Shown piece by piece: positions 15,191-22,905 of a stretch of 29,161 nucleotides of DNA (its first letter is position 1; each line of letters begins with the position of its first letter). The notes under the pieces were generated by a model that was given only the letters and a program-made list of their open reading frames with translations, made no database searches and had not been told where the DNA came from. The stretch covers positions 1 to 29,161 of the forward strand of contig DBYB01000022.1 of assembly GCA_002309995.1 (NCBI GenBank). Reading direction: 5' to 3'. Made by a program: the position numbers and the translations under genes. The DNA is from Bacteroidales bacterium UBA1197. Its GTDB lineage: Bacteria > Bacteroidota > Bacteroidia > Bacteroidales > UBA932.

Positions 15191-15404
15191 GGTTCAGGGA
15201 GTTGACCCTGCATATTTCGAAAAGCAGCGCGAATCTATGCTTCGCGTGCATCGCAAATCCGTCCTGTTCAACGACAAGGAGATGGAGGCTATAAATGAGT
15301 ACTGCCGCCGCTACAAGGTGAGTTCCCGTTCCGCCCTGATCCGTCAGGCAGTTATGGAACGCGTGCTCCGTGGCCTCGAAGAGGACCATCCGAGACTGTT
15401 CTAG
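15168..15404 (+). CDS. Small ribbon-helix-helix-like protein conserved in Bacteroidales
   Basis: A 78-aa basic protein. Residues about 28-68 (HRKSVLFNDKEMEAINEY then CRRYKVSSRSALIRQAVMER) have the strand-helix-helix pattern of MetJ/Arc/CopG-type DNA-binding proteins, with a positively charged N-terminal tail. I recognise it as a small protein found with little change across Bacteroidales, usually annotated hypothetical; function is not known to me. It overlaps the thioredoxin-like gene by 23 bases and its stop shares the palindrome CTAG with the stop of the convergent LolC/E-like gene. Confidence 0.8.
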   Translation: MGKRRNNKVQGVDPAYFEKQRESMLRVHRKSVLFNDKEMEAINEYCRRYKVSSRSALIRQAVMERVLRGLEEDHPRLF

Positions 15405-16600
15405 GCAGTTTTCTTCCCCGAAGACAGCAGGGAAACCGTGAGGCCTATGGCCGAGACGCCCAGGACCGTGAATACAACGTCCTGGAGTTTAAGCACCACG
15501 GGATAAGCATCCACAAGGAAATTACCCGGCATCTTCACCAGGCCGAAGTGCTGCTGAAGCAGGGCAAGGCCCACGCCGGCAACGACTCCTATCGCCATCC
15601 CCAACAGCGATATCAGCCATCCTTCCAATACGAATATCCGCCTCGTCATCGATTCCGTGGCGCCCATTGCCTGCAGGGTGGCGGCATCGTCGGCCTTCTC
15701 GATTATCAGCATCGAGAGCGAGCCGTAGATATTCAGCGCCACAATCATCACCACAAACAGGAGAATCAGGAACACCGCCAGCTTCTCGTAGCGCATCATC
15801 TTGAAGAGGGTAGGGTGCTGCTGGTAGCGGTCAAGCAACTTGCAGTCGGAGGAGTAATCCTTCTGGAAACGCCTTACGGCGCGCTTGCTGTTGTCTGCCA
15901 ACATTATTTCTATGCCGCTCACTTCTTCGCCCCGGCTGCCCATCAGGCTGCGCATAACGTGCAGCGGTACGATTATGAGTTCGGCGTCAACGTCGCTGCT
16001 GATGCTCATAATGCCGGCGGGAAACACCCTGGCACTGCGTGTTGAGGCCATCGGGTTGGAGGCGGAGATTCGTGCTTCCCGGTCGGGATAATACAGTAGC
16101 ATAGGATCGACGAATCGGGTGTGTATGCCCATCTTGCGGGCGAGCGTGGAGCCTACGAGCGCCGCGGGGACGTCTCCCTTGTGGAGCCGGAAGGTGCCCT
16201 CAATGATATGCTTTACGAATACCTCGCTCTGCTCGAAGCTCTCATCGACTCCGCGCGCCCTGGCGAGGCACTGCTTCTCGCCGTAGGTGAGGAACACGTT
16301 GTCTTCCAGCATATAGCGTACGGATGTCACGCGTCCGTCGTCGAGCAGCCTGTCCACAAGTGCGGAGTCGGCCTGGAAGCGCGCGGAACCGTCGCCGGCA
16401 ACCAGGAGCAGGTCGGGGCTCATATCGCCCATATTCTGCTCCACCAGATTGTCGAAGCCGTTGTACACGCTGAGAATCAGCACCAGGGCGGCCGTGCCTA
16501 TGGCCATACCGACGGCGCTGATGGCGGAAATCACATTTATGACGTTATGCGATTTGCGCGCGAAGAGGTATCGCCCTGCTATGAAGAGCGGTACGTTCAT
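15401..16600 (-). CDS. FtsX-family ABC transporter permease (LolC/LolE-like)
   Basis: A 399-aa inner-membrane protein with the lipoprotein-release permease layout: an N-terminal helix after IAGRYLFARKSHNVINVIS, a large periplasmic domain (about 45-260), and three C-terminal helices (around 275-300, 330-355 and 370-392). With an ATPase and a partner permease such proteins extract lipoproteins from the inner membrane for transfer to the outer membrane. The ATPase is not in the window. The ATG overlaps the rbfA stop (ATGA). Order tyrS-rbfA-permease on the minus strand, all overlapping, indicates one operon. Its exact role among FtsX-family members is inferred. Confidence 0.88.
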   Translation of the reverse strand: MNVPLFIAGRYLFARKSHNVINVISAISAVGMAIGTAALVLILSVYNGFDNLVEQNMGDMSPDLLLVAGDGSARFQADSALVDRLLDDGRVTSVRYMLEDNVFLTYGEKQCLARARGVDESFEQSEVFVKHIIEGTFRLHKGDVPAALVGSTLARKMGIHTRFVDPMLLYYPDREARISASNPMASTRSARVFPAGIMSISSDVDAELIIVPLHVMRSLMGSRGEEVSGIEIMLADNSKRAVRRFQKDYSSDCKLLDRYQQHPTLFKMMRYEKLAVFLILLFVVMIVALNIYGSLSMLIIEKADDAATLQAMGATESMTRRIFVLEGWLISLLGMAIGVVAGVGLALLQQHFGLVKMPGNFLVDAYPVVLKLQDVVFTVLGVSAIGLTVSLLSSGKKTA

Positions 16601-16947
16601 TTGCGCAGCAGCTCGTCTATGTGTTCCGCGTAGTCGAGTGTAGTATCGAGGTAGAAGTCGATTTCCGGCACTATGCGCAGCTGGGAGCCGACTTTGCGCC
16701 CGAGCTCGCCGCGTATGGCCTTTTTGTTCTCTTCAATGATGGCCATCACGCTCTCCTGCTTGTCGGAGGGGAAGATGCTCACGAAGACTTTGGCTATGCT
16801 GAGGTCGGGGCTGATTCGCACCTCGCTCACCGTTACCATAGCGCCTCCGAAGAAGGCCATTCCTTTGCTGCGTATGATTTCGGCAAGGTCGCGCTGGAGT
16901 TCGCGGGCGACCTTGAGCTGTCTGGTTCCTGCGGGCTTGTTATCCAT
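16597..16947 (-). CDS. rbfA: 30S ribosome-binding factor A
   Basis: A cold-shock-linked assembly factor that binds the 30S subunit and helps 16S rRNA 5'-end maturation. The 116-aa protein has the KH-like fold signature in order: TRQLKVARELQRDLAEII, VTVSEVRISPDLSIAKVFVS and LRIVPEIDFYLD, followed by AEHIDELL. I chose the ATG at 16947 (MDNKPAGTRQ) over the ORF extension to 17007; this start overlaps the tyrS stop by 8 bases (ATGGATAA), and the stop overlaps the permease start. All three are therefore probably translated in a coupled way. Confidence 0.94.
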   Translation of the reverse strand: MDNKPAGTRQLKVARELQRDLAEIIRSKGMAFFGGAMVTVSEVRISPDLSIAKVFVSIFPSDKQESVMAIIEENKKAIRGELGRKVGSQLRIVPEIDFYLDTTLDYAEHIDELLRK

Positions 16948-18232
16948 TGATCTTGATGATGTAATAGTCTTTCTTGCCCTTCTGCGCCAGGATGTACTTG
17001 CCGTCAATGATGTCAGCCTCGGTGAGCGCTCCGCCGAAGTCGGTGAACTTTTCCTTGTTGATACTGAAGCCGTTGCCCTGGATCATCTTGCGGGCCTCGC
17101 CCTTGGAGGGGAAGATGGAGGTCTCTACTGCAAGGGCGTCGAGTATGCCCAGGGGCAGTTTGGCGCGGTCGATGCCGAAGGTGGGCACGCCGTCGAATAC
17201 CTCCAGGAAGGTCTTTTCATCGAGGCTGCGGAGATCGGCCGCGGTTGCCTTGCCGAAGAGTATGCCGGAAGCCTTCACTGCGTTCTCGTATTCGGCCTCG
17301 CCGTGCACCATAATGGTAACCTCGCGGGCCAGGAGTTTCTGGAGTTCGCGCCTCTCGGGGCACTCGCGGTGGGCGGCGATGGCGCCCTCGATGGTCTCAC
17401 GGTCGAGCATCGTGAATATCTTGATGTAGCGCTCGGCGTCGGCGTCGCTTACGTTCAGCCAGAACTGGTAGAACTGGTAGGGGCTGGTGCGCGCGGGGTC
17501 GAGCCATACGTTGCCCTTCTCGGTCTTGCCGAACTTGCCGCCGTCGGCCTTGGTGATGAGGGGGCAGGTGAGTGCGAACGCCTCTCCGGCGCAGCTGCGA
17601 CGTATCATCTCGGTGCCGGTGGTGATGTTGCCCCACTGGTCGGCACCGCCGAGCTGGAGTTTGACCCCGTGGTGCTGGTACAGGTACAGGAAGTCGTATC
17701 CCTGGAGCAGCTGGTATGAGAATTCGGTGAAAGACATACCCTCGGAAGAGTCGCGGCTGAGGCGCTTCTTGACGGAGTCCTTGCTCATCATATAGTTGAC
17801 CGTGATCATCTTGCCGATGTCGCGGGTGAAGTTGATGAAGCTGTAGTCTTTCATCCAGTCGTAGTTGTTCACGAGTTCGGCCTTGTTGGGGGCGTCGGAA
17901 TTGAAGTCGAGGAACTTGCCGAGCTGGGCCTTGATGCATTCCACGTTGTGGGCGAGGGTGGCCTCGTCGAGCAGGTTGCGCTCCTGGCTCTTCATCGAAG
18001 GGTCGCCTATCATACCGGTGGCGCCGCCGACCAGGGCGTAGGGCTTGTGGCCGCAGGCCTGGAAGTGCTTGAGTATCATTATGCTGACGAGGTGCCCGAT
18101 GTGCAGGGAGTCGCCTGTGGGGTCGATTCCTACGTATGCTGCGGCGGGGCCTTTCATCAATTCTTCTTCGGTTCCGGGCATGATGTCGTGAATCATACCT
18201 CTCCACTTGAGTTCTTCTACGAAATTCTTCAT
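16940..18232 (-). CDS. tyrS: Tyrosyl-tRNA synthetase
   Basis: Charges tRNA-Tyr with tyrosine, in the cytoplasm. The 430-aa bacterial-type class I synthetase has the HIGH motif at residues 44-47 (LHIGH), GGATGMIGDP (69-78), the tyrosine-binding YDFLYLYQ and GGADQWGN (195-202), and a KMSKS variant KFGKT (233-237). The C-terminal S4-like tRNA-binding domain includes SKGEARKMI. It is the first gene of the operon with rbfA and the permease, divergent from tpiA across 84 bases. I saw no T-box leader, as expected outside Firmicutes. Confidence 0.98.
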   Translation of the reverse strand: MKNFVEELKWRGMIHDIMPGTEEELMKGPAAAYVGIDPTGDSLHIGHLVSIMILKHFQACGHKPYALVGGATGMIGDPSMKSQERNLLDEATLAHNVECIKAQLGKFLDFNSDAPNKAELVNNYDWMKDYSFINFTRDIGKMITVNYMMSKDSVKKRLSRDSSEGMSFTEFSYQLLQGYDFLYLYQHHGVKLQLGGADQWGNITTGTEMIRRSCAGEAFALTCPLITKADGGKFGKTEKGNVWLDPARTSPYQFYQFWLNVSDADAERYIKIFTMLDRETIEGAIAAHRECPERRELQKLLAREVTIMVHGEAEYENAVKASGILFGKATAADLRSLDEKTFLEVFDGVPTFGIDRAKLPLGILDALAVETSIFPSKGEARKMIQGNGFSINKEKFTDFGGALTEADIIDGKYILAQKGKKDYYIIKING

Positions 18233-18274
18233 TCTTTCTTCTGTTTACAATCTACAAATTTGGACAATTATTAC

Positions 18275-18282
18275 TAAATTTG
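18275..18282 (+). promoter_or_regulatory. -7 box TAAATTTG for tpiA
   Basis: Perfect TAnnTTTG match 34 bases before the tpiA ATG at 18317, in the AT-rich divergent region with tyrS. A -33 element at the usual spacing is not clear. Confidence 0.5.
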
Positions 18283-18316
18283 CAATCCGATAAGGATAAA
18301 TCTTTAATTGAATCAT

Positions 18317-19072
18317 ATGAGAAAGAAAATCGTAGCGGGAAACTGGAAGATGAATACTACAGTTCCCGAGGGCGTAGAGCTCGCAAAGGCAGTCCTTGCC
18401 AAGTCAGTCGAAGTTCCTGCAGGAGTTAAGCTTATCGTGGCCACTCCTTTCACCCATCTCTGCCCTGTGGCAGCTGTGCTTGAGGGAAGCAAGGTAGGCC
18501 TTTCCGCCGAGAACTGCGCCGACAAGGAGAAGGGTGCCTACACCGGTGAGGTTTCTGCTGCCATGCTGGCTTCCGCCGGCTGCCAGTACACCATCCTGGG
18601 CCACTCCGAGCGCCGTCAGTATTACGGCGAGACCGACGCCAAGCTGGTCGAGAAGACCAAACTCGCTCTGGCCAACGGGCTGGACGTCATCCTCTGCGTG
18701 GGTGAGAACCTTGAGGAGCGTGAGGCAAACCGTCATTTCGCAGTGTGCGAGGAGCAGATCAAGAACGTGCTCTACAACTTCAGCGCTGAGGATATGAAGC
18801 ACATCATCGTGGCTTACGAGCCCGTGTGGGCTATCGGTACCGGCAAGACCGCAACTGCAGAGCAGGCCGAGGAAATCCACGCTTTCATCCGCAAGACCAT
18901 CGCCGACAAGTTCGGTGCCCAGGTTGCAGACGACACCACCATCCTGTACGGCGGCTCCTGCAAGCCTTCCAATGCCAAGGAACTGTTTGCCATGAAGGAT
19001 ATCGACGGCGGCCTCATCGGCGGCGCAGCCCTCAAGGCAGACGACTTCATCGGAATCGCCCTGTCATTCTAA
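18317..19072 (+). CDS. tpiA: Triosephosphate isomerase
   Basis: Interconverts dihydroxyacetone phosphate and glyceraldehyde-3-phosphate in glycolysis. The 251-aa protein from the ATG at 18317 begins MRKKIVAGNWKMN with catalytic Lys11, followed by His96 in LGHSERRQYY and the base Glu168 in AYEPVWAIGTGK; the phosphate loop GGSCKP and GGLIGGAAL close the barrel. The TTG at 18308 also in frame is unlikely. Codons are strongly biased (ggc, aag, gac), as expected for a highly expressed gene. The stop overlaps the convergent lipoprotein gene by 9 bases. Confidence 0.98.
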   Translation: MRKKIVAGNWKMNTTVPEGVELAKAVLAKSVEVPAGVKLIVATPFTHLCPVAAVLEGSKVGLSAENCADKEKGAYTGEVSAAMLASAGCQYTILGHSERRQYYGETDAKLVEKTKLALANGLDVILCVGENLEEREANRHFAVCEEQIKNVLYNFSAEDMKHIIVAYEPVWAIGTGKTATAEQAEEIHAFIRKTIADKFGAQVADDTTILYGGSCKPSNAKELFAMKDIDGGLIGGAALKADDFIGIALSF

Positions 19073-19477
19073 GACTCTTACGACTACGGCGTTGCGGCGG
19101 CTGTCGTCGCACAGCCATATTATATCACCCTTGATGCGTTTTGCGTCGAGGGTGATGTTTTTTCGCTCCTTCTCGCCGCTGCCGCTGCTCCATATCAGGC
19201 TGGCGTTCACCCGGGTACCTGGTGTTTCGGGGATACGGTCGAGGGTGAGCACGAAGTAATCCAGCATAGTGTCCGTGAACGCCCGGAACTCTGCGCGCCC
19301 TTCGTTGAAGGCCAGCTGGCAGTCGTTGGCGGTGTAGCGGAACACCGTGGCGCCGTCGATTTCCAGGCGCACCGTGCTGTCGTTTACGAACTGGCCAAGG
19401 TCCGTGGCGCTCTGCCGGTCGCAGGAGGCGGCCAGCAGGCAGAATAAGAGGATAATGAGCGCGAGTGGTCGTTTCAT
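19064..19477 (-). CDS. Small predicted lipoprotein, unknown function
   Basis: A 137-aa protein. The ATG at 19477 starts a lipoprotein signal (LIILLFCLLAASC, lipid-linked Cys19), favoured over the ORF extension to 19528. The mature part is about 118 residues, probably beta-rich, with no family I recognise. The start overlaps the stop of the M6 metalloprotease gene (ATGA), so the two are co-translated, suggesting a role tied to the protease, for example an inhibitor, substrate or accessory protein. This is inference from coupling only. The 3' end overlaps tpiA on the other strand by 9 bases. Confidence 0.78.
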   Translation of the reverse strand: MKRPLALIILLFCLLAASCDRQSATDLGQFVNDSTVRLEIDGATVFRYTANDCQLAFNEGRAEFRAFTDTMLDYFVLTLDRIPETPGTRVNASLIWSSGSGEKERKNITLDAKRIKGDIIWLCDDSRRNAVVVRVLE

Positions 19478-21201
19478 CGTACTGTAATCTCCTTTATTAT
19501 TATGTCGGCGGTACCGTCTTCGTACCATACCTTGGCCTTCAGCGTGCCGCTGTAGGGAATGTGCCAGAGGCCGTCGGAGCTGGGGGATATGGGCCTGTCT
19601 TCGAAATACCAGACCACGTGTTCAACACCCTCGGCGTTGTACACGCGGAGGGGGAGGGTGGCGTCGGCAGGGAAGGTGCCGTCCTCGTAGCGGGTGGTGA
19701 ACCGCAGGTAAATGAAGGGACGCAGGCCTTTCTGGAAACTCTTCGTGGTGAACGACTCCGACCGGGAGTGCACGGTGCCGTCTTCGCAGATAATCTTGAT
19801 AACGGCGTCGTAGGTGGTGGATGGCTGGAGATGATCCAGGATGGCGTAGTAGAATCCGTCGTACCGTGATTCCAGGGTGAGTGTGCTGATTCCGGCGGTG
19901 GTTTTGTCGTCCTGCCTGTGCCAGGAGACTACACACTCCTTGACGCTCAGGGTGTTGTCGGTGGCCCAGTTGAGGATGGCGGCGTCCTGGAATACGCTGA
20001 CGGAGCGCATCGAAACGGGCGTGATGACCTTGAAACTGATGTTGCCGTCGTCCTGGAAGGAGATGTCGTCTATGACAAGGCTCGAGGTGGCCCCGCTCCA
20101 GAAGCGGAATGCAGGGTCTGTCTCGGCACCCAGGGTCTTGCGGCCAGGCTGGGGGAAGAAGATGCCGCTGATGTTGCCAGTGCCGGGTACGGCTGCAAGT
20201 ACCCTGGCGCACTGATGGTCGGGGCGGCAGTTCACCTGGTTGTTCTCCCAACGCTCTGAGGCGCTCAGGTTGCGTTTGTAATAGTCTGAATACCAGCTGT
20301 TGTTGGACGAGCGGTCGATGTGATAGACCAGCAGTCCCTTGCCTCCGGCATATGCGTCCCATCCCTGGTCGTCCCTGAATTCCAGGAGGAAGTATTCTCC
20401 TTCGGTGTCGCTGTCGATGCGGAGGTATTCCTGGCTGGAGCTGATCGGATGCAGCACGTGGTAGCCGCTCCTGAGGGGTATTGGGTTGCCGATCCCGAGC
20501 TGCTCGAGCTCGATGGCGCAGAAGTTCGGAGGAGTGGCTCCGCCGTTGTTCCTGGAGCCGTCGTCCATCAGACTGAGGCTGCCCCACAGGCCTCTGGATT
20601 GGCCTCCGCTGCCGTTGCCGTCCGTGTCGTACAGGTCCTGCAGGCCCAGGGAGTGGGCGAATTCGTGGCAGAAGGTGCCAAGGCCGGCGAGCTCGGGGCA
20701 CACGGAGAAACTGTCGATGGTCTTGCCGCCGGAGGTCACTGTGCCTCCGCGGTCGTGCAGGAAGCCCTGCTGCGGCCATATGCGGTCGGCCCCTCCGCCG
20801 TCGGCCTCGCTGGCGCCGGCAGTGATGATGCAGATGTTGTCGATGAAGCCGTCGCCGTCGTTGTCATACGCGGAAAGGTCTTTTCCGATGGCTGCGCATA
20901 CTTCCTGGATGAGTTGGCCGATGTGTTCGTCCTTGCGCACGGTAGAGTTGGCTCCGTACCAGGCCTGCTCCTTGTTGAGGGTTACCACGGGCAGAAGCTC
21001 GAAGCGGTAAAAGCGGTATGAAGAGAACTGGTGGTTGAAATAATTATCGGCGCCTGTGACTTTTTTTTCAGCTCCTTCGCTTATGCTGCGGAAGGAAACG
21101 TCGCTGAATTCCACGGGGACAACGGGTATCCTGTAGTCTGAAGCCGAGAGGGCTGGAGACAGCAGTAAAATGGCTAATAGCGTGGAAATCAGTCGGTTCA
21201 A
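19474..21201 (-). CDS. M6-type (immune inhibitor A-like) zinc metalloprotease, secreted
   Basis: A 575-aa exported protease. The N-terminus LISTLLAILLLSPALSAS is a signal peptide. The zinc site is HEFAHSLGLQD (His179, Glu180, His183, Asp189), of the HExxHxxGxxD type, followed by YDTDGNGSGG. An EF-hand-like calcium segment DNDGDGFID (113-121) precedes it. After the catalytic region (to about 390) come beta-rich domains, one resembling fibronectin type III (about 405-495). The start is apparently TTG at 21201: an in-frame TAA lies 18 bases upstream and no ATG fits the signal peptide. The gene is coupled to the small lipoprotein downstream. The protease substrate is unknown. Confidence 0.88.
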   Translation of the reverse strand: MNRLISTLLAILLLSPALSASDYRIPVVPVEFSDVSFRSISEGAEKKVTGADNYFNHQFSSYRFYRFELLPVVTLNKEQAWYGANSTVRKDEHIGQLIQEVCAAIGKDLSAYDNDGDGFIDNICIITAGASEADGGGADRIWPQQGFLHDRGGTVTSGGKTIDSFSVCPELAGLGTFCHEFAHSLGLQDLYDTDGNGSGGQSRGLWGSLSLMDDGSRNNGGATPPNFCAIELEQLGIGNPIPLRSGYHVLHPISSSQEYLRIDSDTEGEYFLLEFRDDQGWDAYAGGKGLLVYHIDRSSNNSWYSDYYKRNLSASERWENNQVNCRPDHQCARVLAAVPGTGNISGIFFPQPGRKTLGAETDPAFRFWSGATSSLVIDDISFQDDGNISFKVITPVSMRSVSVFQDAAILNWATDNTLSVKECVVSWHRQDDKTTAGISTLTLESRYDGFYYAILDHLQPSTTYDAVIKIICEDGTVHSRSESFTTKSFQKGLRPFIYLRFTTRYEDGTFPADATLPLRVYNAEGVEHVVWYFEDRPISPSSDGLWHIPYSGTLKAKVWYEDGTADIIIKEITVR

Positions 21202-21217
21202 GTTTCTCTGCTTAGTT

Positions 21218-21300
21218 TAGATGCAAAAGGCCGGTAACCTCGCGGCTCCCGACCTTTAAACGTGTACTAAAACCTAAACCTACACAATAGATGCAAAAGG
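21218..21300 (+). repeat. 13-bp direct repeat, two copies 70 bp apart
   Basis: TAGATGCAAAAGG occurs at 21218-21230 and again at 21288-21300, in the 131-base gap between the histone-like gene and the protease gene. The first copy runs into the terminator-like hairpin. Its function is unknown; it could be a regulatory site or chance in A-rich sequence. Confidence 0.6.
21226..21257 (-). terminator. Terminator-like hairpin after the histone H1-like gene
   Basis: Arms 21226-21234 and 21249-21257 pair over 9 positions with one mismatch and a 14-base loop. On the minus strand the stem begins AAAGG and ends CCTTTT, as in intrinsic terminators. It lies 76 bases beyond the histone-like stop codon and 25 bases before the protease start. 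Confidence 0.5.
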
Positions 21301-21332
21301 TTTTAGAAACGTTGCATGAATTTGCAAAAAAA

Positions 21333-21509
21333 TTAATTCTTTGCCTCAATTACGGAAACCTTGCGGAACTCCTTAAGGTCCTTCATAAGATCGAGGGCGG
21401 CCTTGCGGGCGCGTGCACCGGCGGCTTTGTTACCCTTGACTACCTGAGCCTCAGCGTTTGCCTTGAAGGCCTCGATGGAGGCATTGATTTTTTCAACAAG
21501 CTCTTTCAT
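21333..21509 (-). CDS. Histone H1-like (Hc1-type) small basic DNA-binding protein
   Basis: A 58-aa protein too short for a usual ORF cutoff. It begins MKELVEKINASIEAFKANAE, continues with KGNKAAGARARKAALDL and ends EFRKVSVIEAKN. This is the lysine/alanine-rich helical pattern of the histone H1-like proteins common in Bacteroidota, thought to bind and compact DNA. The AT-rich upstream region carries a plausible promoter and the downstream region a terminator-like hairpin, so it is likely a single-gene, strongly expressed unit. Length and composition match family members I recall; the function in vivo is inferred. Confidence 0.88.
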   Translation of the reverse strand: MKELVEKINASIEAFKANAEAQVVKGNKAAGARARKAALDLMKDLKEFRKVSVIEAKN

Positions 21510-21558
21510 AAGAAATAGTATTAATTGTGTTTTAAAAAAAATGTGTCAAAAACTTTGT

Positions 21559-21588
21559 GCAATTTAGAAAATAAAATTGAATTAACAA
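21559..21588 (-). promoter_or_regulatory. Probable promoter of the histone H1-like gene
   Basis: On the minus strand TTG (21586-21588) is followed after 19 bases by TAAATTGC (21559-21566), close to the TAnnTTTG -7 consensus, in a very AT-rich stretch. It would leave a leader of about 45 bases before the ATG at 21509. Confidence 0.4.
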
Positions 21589-21607
21589 GTTTTTTTAAAC
21601 GAATATG

Positions 21608-22219
21608 TTATTTAGCAGGCTGATTTTCAACTTTTTCTGCATTTTTTGACTTGGTGTTCAGTTCCGTCATTGCTTTTTGGGCTCCTGCCAGTGCCCAGGT
21701 CTGGATGCCACCCCTTACTCTTTGTGCAATTCCGAGCAGTTCAGTCATCTCCTCTGTTGTGAACTTGCTCAGCACGTAGGCTACCTGTCCTCCTTCCGAG
21801 AAGTCGTGGCCGACGCCTACGCGAATGCGGGCGTACTGCCTTGACTCGAGCATATTCTCTATGTTGAAGAGCCCGTTGTGGCCGCCGTCGCTGCCGTTCT
21901 GGCGCATACGCACCGTGCCGAAAGGCAGGTTGATGTCATCGCAGACCACTATCAGGTTTTCCATCGGAATGTCCAACTGCTGCATCCAGTAGCGTACGGC
22001 ATTGCCGCTCAGGTTCATATACGTTGAGGGCTTGAGCAGGTAGAACTTGCGGCCCTTGACACTCAGTTCCGCAATGTCGCCGTATCTCTGCGTGGAGAAA
22101 GCAATATTGGACGCCTGAGCCCAGGCGTCCAATATTATAAATCCTACGTTATGCCTGGTGGCGGCGTACTCCGCACCGATGTTGCCGAGACCGGCCACCA
22201 GATAACTCTTGTCAGACAC
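21608..22219 (-). CDS. pth: Peptidyl-tRNA hydrolase
   Basis: Cleaves peptidyl-tRNAs dropped by stalled ribosomes, recycling tRNA. The 203-aa protein shows LVAGLGNIGAEYAATRHNVGF with the catalytic His23, KPSTYMNLSG, VVCDDINLPFG and GSDGGHNGL, the standard active-site blocks. The start is a GTG at 22219, two bases after the rplY stop. The last about 20 residues (NTKSKNAEKVENQPAK) form a short charged tail. The rplY-pth order is common in bacteria and implies one transcript from the promoter before rplY. Confidence 0.96.
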   Translation of the reverse strand: MSDKSYLVAGLGNIGAEYAATRHNVGFIILDAWAQASNIAFSTQRYGDIAELSVKGRKFYLLKPSTYMNLSGNAVRYWMQQLDIPMENLIVVCDDINLPFGTVRMRQNGSDGGHNGLFNIENMLESRQYARIRVGVGHDFSEGGQVAYVLSKFTTEEMTELLGIAQRVRGGIQTWALAGAQKAMTELNTKSKNAEKVENQPAK

Positions 22220-22221
22220 TT

Positions 22222-22797
22222 TTACTCCTCGGTAGCAGTGACAACGGTGTTGCGGGTTGTCTTGACTCCGCAGATGATGGCGTCCTTGTCGGTGGTTACG
22301 GTGATGCCGTCAAGCTTCACGTCGCCTGCCTTGATCTTCTTGTCGAGGTCGAGACCGGAGATGTCGATGGTAACGTCATCGGGAAGTTTGTCCATAACTG
22401 CACTGACGCGGATCTTGCGGGCGTTCTGATAGAACTTGCCACCCTTCTGCACACCGACTGCGTGGCCGGTAATCACGATGGGAACCTCGATGTTGATGGG
22501 CTTCTTGCCGTTTACGGCGAGGAAATCAACGTGGAGGCAGTTGTCGGTGACGGGGTGCCACTGGAGCTCGTGAAGCACGGCGGTGAATTTCTTGCTGCCG
22601 TCGAGTACGAGGTCGATGATATAGGCATTGGGGGTGTCGGTGACAGCCTTGAGGTCCTTTGCGCTAACGGTGAAAAGTACGTTTTCTACGCCGCAGCCGT
22701 AGAGGTTGCAAGGGACGAGTCCCTGCTTGCGGAAGGCCTTGATGGCCGCTTTGCCAGCTACCTGACGGGTCTGGCCGTTCAGTTCAAAATGTTGCAT
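22222..22797 (-). CDS. rplY: 50S ribosomal protein L25, long (Ctc-type) form
   Basis: Binds 5S rRNA in the large subunit. The 191-aa protein has the N-terminal 5S-binding domain (residues about 1-95, with KAAIKAFRKQGLVPCNLYG and LHVDFLA) and a C-terminal beta-rich TL5/Ctc domain (about 96-185, IEVPIVITGHAVGVQKGG). A short Thr/Glu tail ends it. It is the first gene of the pair with pth and has a roughly 80-base leader with two hairpins. Confidence 0.96.
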   Translation of the reverse strand: MQHFELNGQTRQVAGKAAIKAFRKQGLVPCNLYGCGVENVLFTVSAKDLKAVTDTPNAYIIDLVLDGSKKFTAVLHELQWHPVTDNCLHVDFLAVNGKKPINIEVPIVITGHAVGVQKGGKFYQNARKIRVSAVMDKLPDDVTIDISGLDLDKKIKAGDVKLDGITVTTDKDAIICGVKTTRNTVVTATEE

Positions 22798-22825
22798 TTC
22801 TGTAAACGTTAAAATGTGTTACTCA

Positions 22826-22871
22826 TTCCGGCACGGGCCGGAACCCATTGCACCAAAACCAAAATGGTTTT
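22826..22871 (-). promoter_or_regulatory. Structured 5' leader of rplY-pth (two hairpins)
   Basis: Between the promoter and the rplY ATG lie two perfect 7-bp stems: 22855-22861 with 22865-22871 (3-base loop), and 22826-22832 with 22837-22843 (4-base loop). A folded leader before a ribosomal-protein gene suggests autoregulation by L25 or processing, but I cannot match it to a known leader family. Confidence 0.4.
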
Positions 22872-22883
22872 CAAATGCGGGCG

Positions 22884-22891
22884 CAAAGATA
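22884..22891 (-). promoter_or_regulatory. -7 box TATCTTTG for rplY-pth
   Basis: Perfect TAnnTTTG on the minus strand with a TTG 19 bases upstream, the standard Bacteroidota spacing. That upstream element falls within the last codons of htpG. Confidence 0.65.
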
Positions 22892-22905
22892 CGAATTATT
22901 TTCTT

